The position numbers and the translations under genes are program-made. From NCBI GenBank assembly GCA_902557845.1, contig CACEBX010000001.1, positions 62,001 to 126,000 of the forward strand: a stretch of 64,000 nt of DNA, read 5' to 3'. Below are positions 54,827 through 64,000 of the stretch, one piece after another; positions within the stretch are counted from its first letter, which is position 1; every line of letters starts with the position of its first letter. Origin of the DNA: Rhodospirillaceae bacterium. Lineage in GTDB: Bacteria; Pseudomonadota; Alphaproteobacteria; TMED109. Below the pieces are notes generated by a model. It did not search any database. It was not told the origin of the DNA and saw only the letters and a list, made by a program, of their open reading frames with translations.

Positions 54827-55801
54827 CTATAGGGATGAGTAAGATATCAGAAACTTTTTTACTAATAAATTTGCAAGATTGTATTCCAACTTGCACTCTT
54901 TTTCCAATTTAAAAATCTCTGATATTATAAAATTAATTTTTTTTATGCTTAAAACTTGTAATTGTCTTTTTATTAAATCATGTCTAGAAAAATGTATAAA
55001 GTTTTTAACTTTGCTGCTTCCTTCAGCATTATCTTTCTTGCAATTTAAAAGATAATGAAAGTGATTTAGCAAGGATCTTACTACTATGATATTGTTATAC
55101 CCAGCATCAATGATTTTATCAAAAAAGTATGGTGCTTTATTTGAGTTAAATAGGCTATCACAGATTTTATTTATGGTAATTAGTGAACTATCACCAATAG
55201 AAATTAAAACATCATTGTAAGAAACTGGAGACCCGCTTCCATAAATAGAAAGCTTTTTTATTTCTTGTAAAGTTAATAACTTATCATTCCCTAGCTTTTG
55301 TGATAAATAATTAATGCTATCGTTATCAATTTCTAAGTTAAACTTTCTAGAATATTTTGTAATGGTATGCTTTATTGTATTGTTTGTATCATGATAGCAT
55401 GGTATACATGCTAGATTTTTTTCTGATGAGAAAGTTTTAACTAATATATTGTTCTTATTAAGGTTGCCTCCTTCTAATAAAACAAAATTAGCAGAAGGAG
55501 AAGAAGTTTTTGAAAAAAAACTCAGATCTAAATTAAATGACGGAACTATATTTAAGTTCAAGTTTATTATTAATTTATTTGAAAAAATATTTGTTTGATT
55601 AATCAAATCTATAAAGGTGTTGTTCTCAAGATCTTCTGGAGAAACCTTTACTATATCTGCTGAGGATTGTTTTAATAAAGCTTTTACTATCTGATGAGAC
55701 CTATGCCTTACTTGACCGTTATCTGGGCCATAAACCAGAAAGCCATTGATCAAATTTGCATTATCTAAAAAATTATAAAATTGGCTATTTTTTATCAACA
55801 T
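54827..55801 (-). CDS. holA: DNA polymerase III delta subunit HolA
   Basis: A 324-residue clamp-loader delta subunit. GFLVYGPDNGQVRHRSHQIV near the start is the degenerate AAA+ region. VLLEGGNLNKNNILVKTFSSEKNLACIPCY near 105-135 and LSQKLGNDKLLTLQEIKKLSIYG near 170-190 are typical of alphaproteobacterial HolA, and a helical collar domain ends the protein. It lies after lptE with a 17-bp overlap and ends 6 bp from parB, tail to tail. Confidence 0.9.
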   Translation of the reverse strand: MLIKNSQFYNFLDNANLINGFLVYGPDNGQVRHRSHQIVKALLKQSSADIVKVSPEDLENNTFIDLINQTNIFSNKLIINLNLNIVPSFNLDLSFFSKTSSPSANFVLLEGGNLNKNNILVKTFSSEKNLACIPCYHDTNNTIKHTITKYSRKFNLEIDNDSINYLSQKLGNDKLLTLQEIKKLSIYGSGSPVSYNDVLISIGDSSLITINKICDSLFNSNKAPYFFDKIIDAGYNNIIVVRSLLNHFHYLLNCKKDNAEGSSKVKNFIHFSRHDLIKRQLQVLSIKKINFIISEIFKLEKECKLEYNLANLLVKKFLISYSSL

Positions 55802-56291
55802 TATTATTTCTTGAAAAGTATATCATAATTCTGTCTAAAATACTTTTAGAGAGGTTCTCTGAAGATATTTCAAATGCCTTATTTCTAGAAGCTAATGTCG
55901 ATAAAACTTGATTAGGTGACAACTCAAACATAGTAATCTCTTTTTCTTCGAAAGAATGAATTATTCTGTCATACTTCTTTTCTCTTTTATAAAGAAATAT
56001 ATTAGACGTTGTAATAATTTCATATCCTGAGGTTTTTCTATCTGAAGCAGTCACTGTAGAGCTAGTTTCAGTTAAGGTTTCTATTTTCATTATATGACTA
56101 AATTTATTTGCTTTAGGAGGAATTTTTTTAAGTAGGTCTTTTTTTATAGATAAGGACATTTTTTTTTTATCTGTAGTAATGGCAATATTTCTTAATTCAT
56201 TATTTAGAAAACTGTGTTCTTGAAAAAGGGGAGTAAATCCTGAACAGCTTCCTAGGAAAATTAAAACAAAAAAAAATAAAAAAGTTTTCAT
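55785..56291 (-). CDS. lptE: LPS-assembly lipoprotein LptE
   Basis: A 168-residue lipoprotein with lipobox FLGSC (Cys16), then CSGFTPLF and a beta/alpha domain. LSTLASRNKAFEISSENLSKSILDRIMIYF at the end is typical of LptE. It plugs LptD for lipopolysaccharide export at the outer membrane. Its place between leuS and holA is the standard location across Proteobacteria; without this context the divergent sequence would be hard to name. Confidence 0.82.
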   Translation of the reverse strand: MKTFLFFFVLIFLGSCSGFTPLFQEHSFLNNELRNIAITTDKKKMSLSIKKDLLKKIPPKANKFSHIMKIETLTETSSTVTASDRKTSGYEIITTSNIFLYKREKKYDRIIHSFEEKEITMFELSPNQVLSTLASRNKAFEISSENLSKSILDRIMIYFSRNNNVDKK

Positions 56292-58876
56292 TATATGACT
56301 ATACTAAAAATTTTATTCGGTACTGTTATAACTTTTTTAATTTTATTATTTCTTACAATTTCTTTTACTTCTTCTTTTTCCATAAGCAAAGCCTTTGTTT
56401 CCTCAGCAGTTAAGTCTTTTGGAATCTTTAATACTAACTTCTTTTTTCCATTTACCTGAATAACTATGTTTACATCAGTATTTATTAGAAAGTTTAAGTC
56501 AGCTTTAGGCCATGGCTGTATACTTACTAGAGATTCTTGATAACCTAATTGCTTCCACAACTCTTCTGCCAGATGAGGTGCCATTGGAGCAATTAGAATA
56601 ACCCACTTTGTAAGAGAAAACTTTAAAGCAATTAATTGCTCTTCATTTGAAGTATCAATATCTAAAGAGAAGAATATATTTGAATATTCTCTTATTAAAG
56701 CAACAGAAACATTGTACTGAAAGTTATCAAGACTTTTAGTAACTTTATCAATGTAATAGTTGGTTTTGTATATCAGGTGAATATTTTTTTTATCTTTATA
56801 ATTGTAGCTTTCATGTCTAGCAACTTTATCAAAAGATACACTTTTAAAAAACTTCCACACTCTTAAAAGGTATTTATGAGAACCATCGATGCCACTATTA
56901 GTCCATTCTAATTTTCTTTCAGGAGGACTGTCAGATAACATAAAAAATCTGGCTGTATCTGCCCCGTATTTTTCTATAATGTTAACAGGATCTACAATAT
57001 TCTTTTTAGATTTAGACATTTTTTCAGATCTTAATTCCTTTACCTTTTTTCCATTACTTTTGTGTAAAAACTGCCCTGCTTCTTTTTTAATTACTTCTTC
57101 AGGATAAACCCAATTATTGTCTGAATCTTGATATGTTTTGTGACACACCATTCCTTGACAAAAAAGGCCAGTAAAAGGCTCTTTAAAATTTATTTCACCC
57201 ATTGAATGTAGCGCTTTAACAAAAAACCTTGAGTATAATAAATGTAGTACTGCATGTTCAATACCTCCTACATATTGGTGAACAGGAGACCAATCATCTA
57301 CTATATCCTTATTTATAGGGTTTTTATTAAAAGGGTCAATAAATCTTAGGTAATACCAAGAAGAGTCAAAAAAAGTATCTAGTGTATCTGTTTCTCTTAC
57401 CGCAGAAAGACCAGTTTTTTTGCATGATGTATGTTTCCAATCAGGATGGTTTTCCAAAGGATTCCCAGTTTTTTTTCTAAAATCTACATCATCTGGTAAT
57501 AGAACTGGCAGTTCATTTTCTTCCACCGGTAGAACCTCTCCATCCTCCCTATAAATGATAGGAATAGGACAACCCCAGTATCTTTGTCTAGATGCACACC
57601 AGTCTCTTAGTCTAAATTTAGTTTGTTTAGTTCCACAGTTAATCTCCTCTAACTTTTTTATAATTTCTTTTTTAGCTTCTTCAGTATCAATATTATTTAA
57701 AAAATCTGAATTTATTACTTTTCCTGGTCCCGTGTAAGGTAGGCTTTTTATTGAATTATCATAGGGCCTTACTACTTGTATTATTGGCAGTTTATATTTT
57801 TCTGCAAATAAATAATCTCTTTCATCATGTGCCGGAACACCAAAGATTGCACCTGAACCATATGTAGAAAGAACATAATTGGCTATATATATAGGTAATT
57901 CTTTTTCTGTAATAGGATTTTTTACAAATAGGTTAGTAAAAATACCCTCTTTAGGACCCTTTTCTATCATTTCTTCATTTGAAAAAGTTTTTTCCCATTT
58001 TAATACAAAGTTTTTTATATTAGAATCAGACTTAGAAAGAATTTTAGATAGCTCATGGTCAGGAGCTATAGCTAAAAATGATGCACCATATATAGTATCA
58101 GGCCTAGTAGTGTAAACATTTAAGTTCTTTTTAACTAAACCAAGCTTGCTTTTATCAATAATTTCAAATTGAATTTCTGCACCAACAGACTTTCCAATCC
58201 AGTTTTTCTGCATAATTTTAACATTTTCAGGCCAATTTTCTAATAAATCTAGATCAGATAATAATTCATCAGAAAACTTAGTTATATTTAAAAACCATTG
58301 ATTTAGAAGTTTTCTCTCTACTTTAACCCCAGACCTCCATCCTTTTCCATCAATCACTTGTTCATTTGCCAGAACTGTATTTTCAACAGGGTCCCAATTT
58401 GCCCATGCTTCTTTTTTGTATAATAGATTTGCTTTAAAGAACTTTATAAATAACTTTTGTTGTTGTTTAATATACTCGGGATCACACGTACTTATTTCTC
58501 TTTCCCAATCATAAGATATCCCCATCATCTTCAATTGCTCTTTCATATTTATTATATTTTTATTTGTCCAGGTTCTTGGATGAATATTGTTTTCAAAGGC
58601 AGCATTTTCTGCAGGCATTCCAAATGCGTCCCAGCCCATAGGATGTAAAACGTTAAATCCACAAGCTCTTTTATATCTAGCTAGAACGTCTCCTAAGGTA
58701 TAGACTCGAACATGTCCCATATGTATCCTTCCTGATGGATAAGGAAACATTTCTAATACATAATACTTTTTTTGTTTTTTATCTTCACTGATTTTGAAGA
58801 TATTTTTCTGTTGCCAAATATTTTGCCAGTATTTTTCTATGGAATTTGCATGATATTCAGTATTTTTTTCATTCAT
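56291..58876 (-). CDS. leuS: Leucyl-tRNA synthetase
   Basis: An 861-residue class Ia synthetase. YPSGRIHMGHVRVYTLGD near 50 contains the HIGH motif (HMGH). The CP1 editing domain carries TTRPDTIYGASF near 250 and SAIFGVPAHDERD near 335. GGIEHAVLHLLYSRF is near 530, and KMSKSKKN near 620 is the second class signature. It charges tRNA-Leu and hydrolyses mischarged products. It overlaps lptE by one base. Confidence 0.97.
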   Translation of the reverse strand: MNEKNTEYHANSIEKYWQNIWQQKNIFKISEDKKQKKYYVLEMFPYPSGRIHMGHVRVYTLGDVLARYKRACGFNVLHPMGWDAFGMPAENAAFENNIHPRTWTNKNIINMKEQLKMMGISYDWEREISTCDPEYIKQQQKLFIKFFKANLLYKKEAWANWDPVENTVLANEQVIDGKGWRSGVKVERKLLNQWFLNITKFSDELLSDLDLLENWPENVKIMQKNWIGKSVGAEIQFEIIDKSKLGLVKKNLNVYTTRPDTIYGASFLAIAPDHELSKILSKSDSNIKNFVLKWEKTFSNEEMIEKGPKEGIFTNLFVKNPITEKELPIYIANYVLSTYGSGAIFGVPAHDERDYLFAEKYKLPIIQVVRPYDNSIKSLPYTGPGKVINSDFLNNIDTEEAKKEIIKKLEEINCGTKQTKFRLRDWCASRQRYWGCPIPIIYREDGEVLPVEENELPVLLPDDVDFRKKTGNPLENHPDWKHTSCKKTGLSAVRETDTLDTFFDSSWYYLRFIDPFNKNPINKDIVDDWSPVHQYVGGIEHAVLHLLYSRFFVKALHSMGEINFKEPFTGLFCQGMVCHKTYQDSDNNWVYPEEVIKKEAGQFLHKSNGKKVKELRSEKMSKSKKNIVDPVNIIEKYGADTARFFMLSDSPPERKLEWTNSGIDGSHKYLLRVWKFFKSVSFDKVARHESYNYKDKKNIHLIYKTNYYIDKVTKSLDNFQYNVSVALIREYSNIFFSLDIDTSNEEQLIALKFSLTKWVILIAPMAPHLAEELWKQLGYQESLVSIQPWPKADLNFLINTDVNIVIQVNGKKKLVLKIPKDLTAEETKALLMEKEEVKEIVRNNKIKKVITVPNKIFSIVI

Positions 58877-58887
58877 TATACAAACCG

Positions 58888-59406
58888 TTAAAGGTTTAAT
58901 TCTATTGCTCTTTGTATAATTTTACGTTCAATTGCGATAGGCTTTTTACTATCTATATTCTTATTAACCCATCTATTTTGTCTTATAATTTGTCTGTGAA
59001 CTGATACTTTTACTGAGTCTGCTCTAATATCTTGAGAAAGAAGTAATACTGTAATTTTAAATCTTTCAGAAGGTTTCTTTTCACTTGTATACCAGTCTGT
59101 AATTATAAGTCCACTTTTAGAATCTACATTAGATAATGGAAAAGAAGACAAGACTTCTAGAGAAGCTTTCCAAAGAGGGCTTTTAATTGAAACAACACTA
59201 AAGCCACCACCTTCATCATCATCTTTATCTTTAAATATACCTGATAAAAACTCACCACCAACATTCATTTGTTTTAGTCTTTGCTTATCTTTCTGATTGT
59301 ATATTATTTCTTCTGTAGTTAATTTTCTTGTTTCACCACCACAAGATACTAATGTCATTGTAACAATAATAATAAATAAGAATTTTATGAATAGAGTAAT
59401 AACCAT
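58888..59406 (-). CDS. DUF3576 lipoprotein
   Basis: A 172-residue lipoprotein with lipobox TLVSC (Cys22). The domain runs through LWKASLEVLSSFPLSNVDSKSGLIITDWYTSE and VSVHRQIIRQNRWVN, matching the DUF3576 family, which Alphaproteobacteria carry just upstream of leuS. The first part contains an acidic GIFKDKDDDEGGG loop. Its function is unknown; an outer-membrane association is inferred from the lipobox. It lies 11 bp before leuS. Confidence 0.83.
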   Translation of the reverse strand: MVITLFIKFLFIIIVTMTLVSCGGETRKLTTEEIIYNQKDKQRLKQMNVGGEFLSGIFKDKDDDEGGGFSVVSIKSPLWKASLEVLSSFPLSNVDSKSGLIITDWYTSEKKPSERFKITVLLLSQDIRADSVKVSVHRQIIRQNRWVNKNIDSKKPIAIERKIIQRAIELNL

Positions 59407-59426
59407 TTACTGAAAAAGTATAAAAA

Positions 59427-59455
59427 AAAAGGAGGATTTGTGCAACCCTCCTTTT
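59427..59455 (-). terminator. Intrinsic terminator of the porin gene
   Basis: Arms AAAAGGAGG (59427-59435) and CCTCCTTTT (59447-59455) pair with an 11-base loop, and on the minus strand the second arm runs into a T-rich tract. It sits 30 bp after the porin stop. It is the only plain intrinsic terminator I found in the window. Confidence 0.82.
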
Positions 59456-59484
59456 ATAAATAAGGTATCTATTTTACTTAAATA

Positions 59485-60651
59485 TTAGAAACCAAATGAT
59501 AATTTAACTAATGATATGTCAGCTTCTGTGTCTTTTAAGCTATCACTTCCATCAGTTTCTTCTATAGAACCGTGTGCTGCTTCGAGTACAACGCCACCAC
59601 CTAAGTTGTAGCTTACACCAAAAATATCAATTTCTGCTGTGCTTTCTGATGAGTTTGTACCTTCTTTGAAAGAAGTTTCAGTGTGAACGTAACCGATACC
59701 GATATTACCCATATCGTATCTAGCAGCGTAAACACTACCTTCTCCATCTCCATCTACAGTTCTTGAAACTAACTGACCTGAGTCTCCATAAGTAAGATTT
59801 TTATAGATGATTGTTGCTCCAGCCATACCTAAACTAAGTGAATATATTTGACCTTCATAATCATTATACTCAGCACCGTCAAGAATTTGAGAATTACCTG
59901 AAACCATACCATAAGTAAGTCCAACATCTACACCCTCAAAATTACTATTGTAAGCAATAGCAACATCAAACACGTCATCATAGTTTGTTACTGTACCAGT
60001 TGATTCATTAGAACAAGATACATCACTAGCGTTTTGTGAACCCTTCTCTAAACAACTTGAGAAAGATGCAGCAATCTGAAAACCTTCATATACGTTACTC
60101 ATATATCTGACTTTCACATCATCAAGTGCATAACCAGCTTCGTCAAATGCACCGTATCCACCTGTTGCACCACCAGCAGTTGCATATCCAGTACCAGCAC
60201 CAGTACCAACAACACCATTATCTGGCTCAGCAGTTGGAATTAGTGTAGTTCCTCTGTTATGGATCATAGTACCTGCAGAAAAAATATTTCCTACAGAAAC
60301 TGTACCGAAGCCACCACCAAAACTAAGTGAATTTTCGTTAACAGCAACTTGCTGAGTTCCTGCGTCTGCAGTTCCTCCACCATCTTTAGCAATAGCGTAT
60401 ACACCAGTTACATCAATTCCACTATCAAGTGTAGTAGTAGCAGTAGCAATTAATCTAGTAAATCTACCATTAGACAAACCACTTCTTGAGTTAGGAGTAG
60501 TTGTAGCTTGGTCGAAACCAGCAGTAGTTCCTTGGTCTACAGAAACACCATAAAACTCTTGGTATCCTGAAAGACTTAATTCCGCTTTAGAAACTGATGC
60601 TGTAAAAGCTGCAACAACAGTTATTAAAGCTATAGTAAAAATTTTCTTCAT
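59485..60651 (-). CDS. Gram-negative general porin
   Basis: A 388-residue outer-membrane beta-barrel precursor. The signal peptide (residues 1-23, ending VSKA) is followed by LSLSGYQEFYGV, alternating beta strands, acidic loops and a terminal LVKLSFGF with C-terminal phenylalanine, the barrel-insertion signal. The loop near 180-215 has two cysteines. Base use is less AT-rich than its neighbours, as expected for a highly expressed gene. AGGGAGA-like and TATAAA elements precede it, and a strong terminator follows. Probably the main nutrient channel. Confidence 0.92.
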   Translation of the reverse strand: MKKIFTIALITVVAAFTASVSKAELSLSGYQEFYGVSVDQGTTAGFDQATTTPNSRSGLSNGRFTRLIATATTTLDSGIDVTGVYAIAKDGGGTADAGTQQVAVNENSLSFGGGFGTVSVGNIFSAGTMIHNRGTTLIPTAEPDNGVVGTGAGTGYATAGGATGGYGAFDEAGYALDDVKVRYMSNVYEGFQIAASFSSCLEKGSQNASDVSCSNESTGTVTNYDDVFDVAIAYNSNFEGVDVGLTYGMVSGNSQILDGAEYNDYEGQIYSLSLGMAGATIIYKNLTYGDSGQLVSRTVDGDGEGSVYAARYDMGNIGIGYVHTETSFKEGTNSSESTAEIDIFGVSYNLGGGVVLEAAHGSIEETDGSDSLKDTEADISLVKLSFGF

Positions 60652-60857
60652 AAAATATCTCCCGTAAAAAAGTTTAATTAATTAAATTTATACTGATTAT
60701 TATTTTAAGAATTAAAGTATCAAAAACAAGATTAATGTGAGAATACTTATTAAAAAAGTAAAAACAGTTGTATTTTTGCAACAGTTTTAATTTAGTTAAA
60801 CACTTAGTTTTCAAAATAAATTTAATCTAACCCAAGGTTTAACAGCGTAATAATCAT
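60652..60857. promoter_or_regulatory. Divergent porin-rpoH intergenic region
   Basis: This 206-bp gap must hold promoters for both genes. On the porin side a TATAAA (60692-60687, minus strand) and a GGGAGA box before the ATG are visible. For rpoH no convincing -35/-10 pair or ribosome-binding site was recognised. No repeat or operator was evident. Confidence 0.4.
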
Positions 60858-61733
60858 ATGGCTAATTTTAAAAGCATTGATTTAAACAGTTTAGATAGAA
60901 AGTTTTTTAACAACGCTATGAAAACAAGCGTTCTTACAAAAGAAGAGGAAAAGCATCTAGCAGAAAATTGGGCATTCGAGGGTGATAAAAAGTCTATGCA
61001 TAAGATAATTAGAGCATATTCTAAGTTAGTAATAGCATACGCTATGAAATATAAAAACTATGGCCTTTCGATCACAGACCTAGTTCAGGAGGGTCATATT
61101 GGTTTGATGCAAGCCATTGCTAAGTTTGAACCACAAAGAGATATAAGATTTTCTACATATGCTGGATGGTGGATTAGGTCTTCCATTCAGGATTATGTTT
61201 TAAAAAACTGGTCTATCGTTAGAACAGGTACAACAGCCTCTCAAAAATCACTATTCTTTAGTCTAAGAAAGTTAAAATTAGAATTAATGCACTACGAGAA
61301 AGATCAAAATAAACTTAGATTACTAGTGGCAGAAAAACTTAAAGTTAAGCCTTCTGATGTAGAGAATATGGAGAATAGGTTTTCAGGATCAGATAAATCA
61401 TTAAATGCTAAAGTATCTGAGAGTTATGACCAGGAAGTAGGAAATTTCATCGTTGATGAAAAAAGTTTAGGAGAGACAGATTTAGTTGAAAGATTAGATT
61501 TAGTAAGAAAAAGGTCCTGGTTTAAAAAAGCTATGAGGGAGTTAGGTGTTAGAGAAAGTCAAATTATTGCGTTAAGACACCTGAGTGACGATCCCTTAAC
61601 ATTAGAAAAGCTTGGAGAATTGTTAAAAATAAGTAAAGAAAGAGTTAGGCAAATAGAAAATAGGGCAATAAAAAAATTAAAAATATTAGTAAAACAAATA
61701 TCTTCACAAGCTAGATTTAGTGATACTAGTTAG
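60858..61733 (+). CDS. rpoH: Heat-shock sigma factor RpoH (sigma-32)
   Basis: A 291-residue sigma-70-family factor without region 1.1. DLVQEGHIGLMQAIAKFEPQRDIRFSTYAGWWIRSSIQDYVL is region 2 (core binding and -10 recognition). QKSLFFSLRKLK near 130 is the RpoH box, and LTLEKLGELLKISKERVRQIENRAIKKLK is the region 4 helix-turn-helix. It should recognise the two promoters seen before grpE and dnaK. Its end overlaps acnA by 8 bp tail to tail. Confidence 0.95.
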   Translation: MANFKSIDLNSLDRKFFNNAMKTSVLTKEEEKHLAENWAFEGDKKSMHKIIRAYSKLVIAYAMKYKNYGLSITDLVQEGHIGLMQAIAKFEPQRDIRFSTYAGWWIRSSIQDYVLKNWSIVRTGTTASQKSLFFSLRKLKLELMHYEKDQNKLRLLVAEKLKVKPSDVENMENRFSGSDKSLNAKVSESYDQEVGNFIVDEKSLGETDLVERLDLVRKRSWFKKAMRELGVRESQIIALRHLSDDPLTLEKLGELLKISKERVRQIENRAIKKLKILVKQISSQARFSDTS

Positions 61734-64000
61734 ATAATTCGTCTAATACATAATTTAAAATATTTCCCTTTTCTATATAATTAAACTCCTTAGCTGTATC
61801 AATTCTCAAAATACCTGTTACGCTATTTACAATTTTGTTGCTAATATCGTCAAAAATATTAATTTCTACTTTTTTAGTGTTTCTTTTTCTTATATTTTCT
61901 AAATCTATTTTTATATCTACAAGTTCATTTCCTTGTAAATGCAGGTCATTAATAATTATATCTGGACTTAATTGAATTGGCAAAACTCCCATTCCTATTA
62001 AATTAGACCTATGTATTCGTTCAAAACTTTCAACTATCACAGCTCTTACCCCTAAAAGCTTTGTTCCTTTTGCCGCCCAATCTCTTGATGATCCTGTTCC
62101 ATATTCTTTGCCTGCAAATATGACTAAAGGCCTTTTTCTTTCTTTGTACTGTTCAGCAGCATCATAAATGGTCATCACTTTGTTTTCAGGAAATAACTTT
62201 GTGAATCCGCCCTCTTTTTCAGGAGTAATTTTATTTCTTAATCTAACGTTAGCGAAGGTTCCTCTCACCATTATGTCATGACTTCCTCTTCTTGCTCCAT
62301 AAGAATTAAAGTTATGCTTATTTACTTGTTTTTGGCTTAGATATTCACCAGCAGGACTCTCTTCTTTTATAGATCCCGCAGGCGAAATATGGTCTGTAGT
62401 AATAGAGTCTCCTAATAAAGCTAATATTCTTGCTCCTTTTACGTTTTTTAGATTATTTTCTATTAAATTCTTATCAGATAAAAAAGGAGGATTCTGGACA
62501 TAAGTACTTGCAGCGTTCCAGTTATAAGTAGAACTTTCTGGTGCTTGGATTTTATTCCATTTTGAATTTTTTTCTCCAACATTTTTGTATCTATTAATAT
62601 ACAGTTCTGCCTCGATTTTATCGAGAAGATCGTTGACTAACTTAGAGTCTGGCCAAACGTCATCTAAATATACGTTATTTCTATCTTTGTCTAAACCTAA
62701 AGGTTCTTTTGTAATGTCTTTAGTGGTAGAGCCTAATATAGAGTACGCAACAACTAGGGGTGGTGAAGCTAACCAGTTAGCTTTAATTAAAGGATGAACT
62801 CTTCCCTCAAAGTTCCTATTACCTGATAGAACAGAGCTAACATTTAAATTATTTTTTAAAACTTCTTTCTCTACCTCATTATCTAGGGGCCCTGAGTTTC
62901 CAATACATGTAGTGCATCCATATCCAACAACGTTAAACCCAAGTTTCTCTAAATAAGTTAAAAGACCTAGTTTTTCTAAATAATCTTTAACAACTTGGCT
63001 TCCTGGGGCTAGTGAAGTTTTTACCCAGCTTTTTTTTGATAGCCCTTTTTCAAAAGCTTTTTTTGCTAATAGACCGGCCGCTATCATCAAGTAAGGGTTG
63101 GCAGTATTTGTACAACTAGTTATGGCAGCTAAAACTACATCCCCGTTATTAAGCTTCTTCGACCTTTGTGTTTTAGGGTCAACATTGGCTTCTTTAACTA
63201 CCTCTATACTTCTTTTATAAACATCTGCTAGCAGTACCTTGTCTTGAGGCCGTTTTGGTCCAGCTAAAACTGAATGTATTTTGGATATATCGAGTTCAAT
63301 TTCTTCGTTATATAATCTTTGTATTTGAGACTCTTTATTGTAATCGTACCAAAGACCTTGTTCTTTAGCATACTTTTCAACTATCAAGCAGTGACTTTCA
63401 TCTCTTCCAGTATTTTTAAGATATTTTATTGTTTCAGTATCTATGGGAAAAAAACCACAAGTAGCTCCATACTCTGGAGCCATGTTAGCAATTGTAGCCC
63501 TATCTGCTAAAGTAAGAGAGTTTAGTCCTTCACCATGAAATTCAACAAATTTATTTACAACTCCATGACTTCTTAAAATATTAGTTATGGTAAGAACTAA
63601 GTCTGTAGGAGTTGCATTCCCTATTAATTTGCCATGTAAATTTACTCCTACTACTTTAGGAGGCGACATTGCAATTGCTTCTCCTAACATTACAGCTTCA
63701 GCTTCAATTCCACCTACACCCCAACCTAAAACAGATAATCCATTTATCATGGTAGTATGACTATCAGTTCCTACTACACTATCAGGATAAAGAGTATTAT
63801 CTTTTTTATTATGCCAAACTACTTTTGCCAAGAATTCCATATTAACTTGATGACATATTCCTACACCAGGTGGAATTACTCTAAAGTTTTCAAGGTTTTT
63901 TTGACCCCATTTAAGAAACTTGTATCTTTCTTGATTTCTTTCAAACTCCAACTCAGTATTTATACTAAGGGCTTCTGAAGAAGCATATTTATCAACCATC
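61726..64000 (-). CDS. acnA: Aconitate hydratase AcnA (partial, N-terminus beyond window)
   Basis: About 757 C-terminal residues of an AcnA/IRP-type aconitase of roughly 890. The visible part starts just after the DHS-like region with VDKYASSEAL. The [4Fe-4S] cysteines are in ITSCTNTANPYLM near 290 and YGCTTCIGNSGPL near 360 of the visible part. The swivel domain contains GKEYGTGSSRDWAAKG and FERIHRSNLIGMGVLPIQ. It isomerises citrate and isocitrate in the TCA cycle. The gene runs off the right edge. Confidence 0.96.
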   Translation of the reverse strand, partial: MVDKYASSEALSINTELEFERNQERYKFLKWGQKNLENFRVIPPGVGICHQVNMEFLAKVVWHNKKDNTLYPDSVVGTDSHTTMINGLSVLGWGVGGIEAEAVMLGEAIAMSPPKVVGVNLHGKLIGNATPTDLVLTITNILRSHGVVNKFVEFHGEGLNSLTLADRATIANMAPEYGATCGFFPIDTETIKYLKNTGRDESHCLIVEKYAKEQGLWYDYNKESQIQRLYNEEIELDISKIHSVLAGPKRPQDKVLLADVYKRSIEVVKEANVDPKTQRSKKLNNGDVVLAAITSCTNTANPYLMIAAGLLAKKAFEKGLSKKSWVKTSLAPGSQVVKDYLEKLGLLTYLEKLGFNVVGYGCTTCIGNSGPLDNEVEKEVLKNNLNVSSVLSGNRNFEGRVHPLIKANWLASPPLVVAYSILGSTTKDITKEPLGLDKDRNNVYLDDVWPDSKLVNDLLDKIEAELYINRYKNVGEKNSKWNKIQAPESSTYNWNAASTYVQNPPFLSDKNLIENNLKNVKGARILALLGDSITTDHISPAGSIKEESPAGEYLSQKQVNKHNFNSYGARRGSHDIMVRGTFANVRLRNKITPEKEGGFTKLFPENKVMTIYDAAEQYKERKRPLVIFAGKEYGTGSSRDWAAKGTKLLGVRAVIVESFERIHRSNLIGMGVLPIQLSPDIIINDLHLQGNELVDIKIDLENIRKRNTKKVEINIFDDISNKIVNSVTGILRIDTAKEFNYIEKGNILNYVLDELSN

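Noticed and set aside
1-64000. CRISPR arrays, insertion sequences, prophage or toxin-antitoxin genes
   Set aside because: No direct-repeat array, transposase, integrase or phage gene was seen; all sizeable frames are explained by housekeeping or metabolic genes.

Overview
The window is a dense, AT-rich stretch of chromosome (around 30% GC by eye, not computed) from a streamlined alphaproteobacterium. The lineage call rests on gene order. The block PPSR-aroE-coaE-dnaQ-timA-mltA-smr on one side, and hemE-hemJ-hemH-rho-mnmE-mnmG-rsmG-parA-parB-holA-lptE-leuS on the other, is the classic alphaproteobacterial replication-origin neighbourhood. hrcA-grpE-dnaK-dnaJ-dapB, amidase-aminotransferase-ftsK-lolA and thioredoxin-LON-Trm112 are also alphaproteobacterial arrangements. 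Low GC, tiny spacers and a major porin suit a free-living marine oligotroph (AEGEAN-169/HIMB59- or SAR11-like), but the exact clade cannot be fixed from the sequence alone.

Layout: 0-7 kb, a branched-chain-amino-acid-type ABC importer (livGHMKF) interleaved with two adenylate-forming acid:CoA ligases, one cut by the window edge. 7-17.4 kb, cofactor and envelope housekeeping genes (TenI/ThiE-like, PLP homeostasis protein, atypical response regulator, LolA, FtsK, aminotransferase, amidase, UbiH-like hydroxylase, Trm112, LON, thioredoxin, and a 57-residue zinc-binding NDUFS6-like protein). 17.5-20.4 kb, tRNA-Gly(GCC), an M48 protease lipoprotein, an MFS transporter and a DUF2244 protein. 20.4-27.1 kb, the heat-shock cluster, with an unrecognised gene between grpE and dnaK and two RpoH-type promoters. 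27.1-33.5 kb, rph-rdgB-hemW, LpoA-like, rsmI, a BON lipoprotein and gshB. 33.5-43.7 kb, fifteen leftward genes including a his operon. 43.7-43.96 kb, the probable oriC. 44-54.8 kb, haem genes, rho, mnmE/mnmG/rsmG, parAB and two perfect parS sites. 54.8-64 kb, holA, lptE, leuS, a DUF3576 lipoprotein, a porin, rpoH and a partial acnA.

No CRISPR array, insertion sequence, prophage or plainly foreign island was seen, and no gene-free stretch reaches 300 bp (the longest is the 253-bp oriC gap). All nine convergent gene pairs meet or overlap within about 21 bp, so there is almost no space for intrinsic terminators; one clear terminator was found, after the porin gene.

The most notable signals are small. 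rdgB, parB and timA each lack any ATG/GTG/TTG at their conserved N-terminus and appear to start at ATA, ATT and CTG (or ATT). The lipoprotein signal of mltA is separated from its body by a one-base frame break in a 10-base homopolymer. A two-domain orphan protein sits inside the grpE-dnaK heat-shock unit, and grpE and dnaK share the same RpoH-type promoter layout. I did not find a convincing wholly new multi-gene system.
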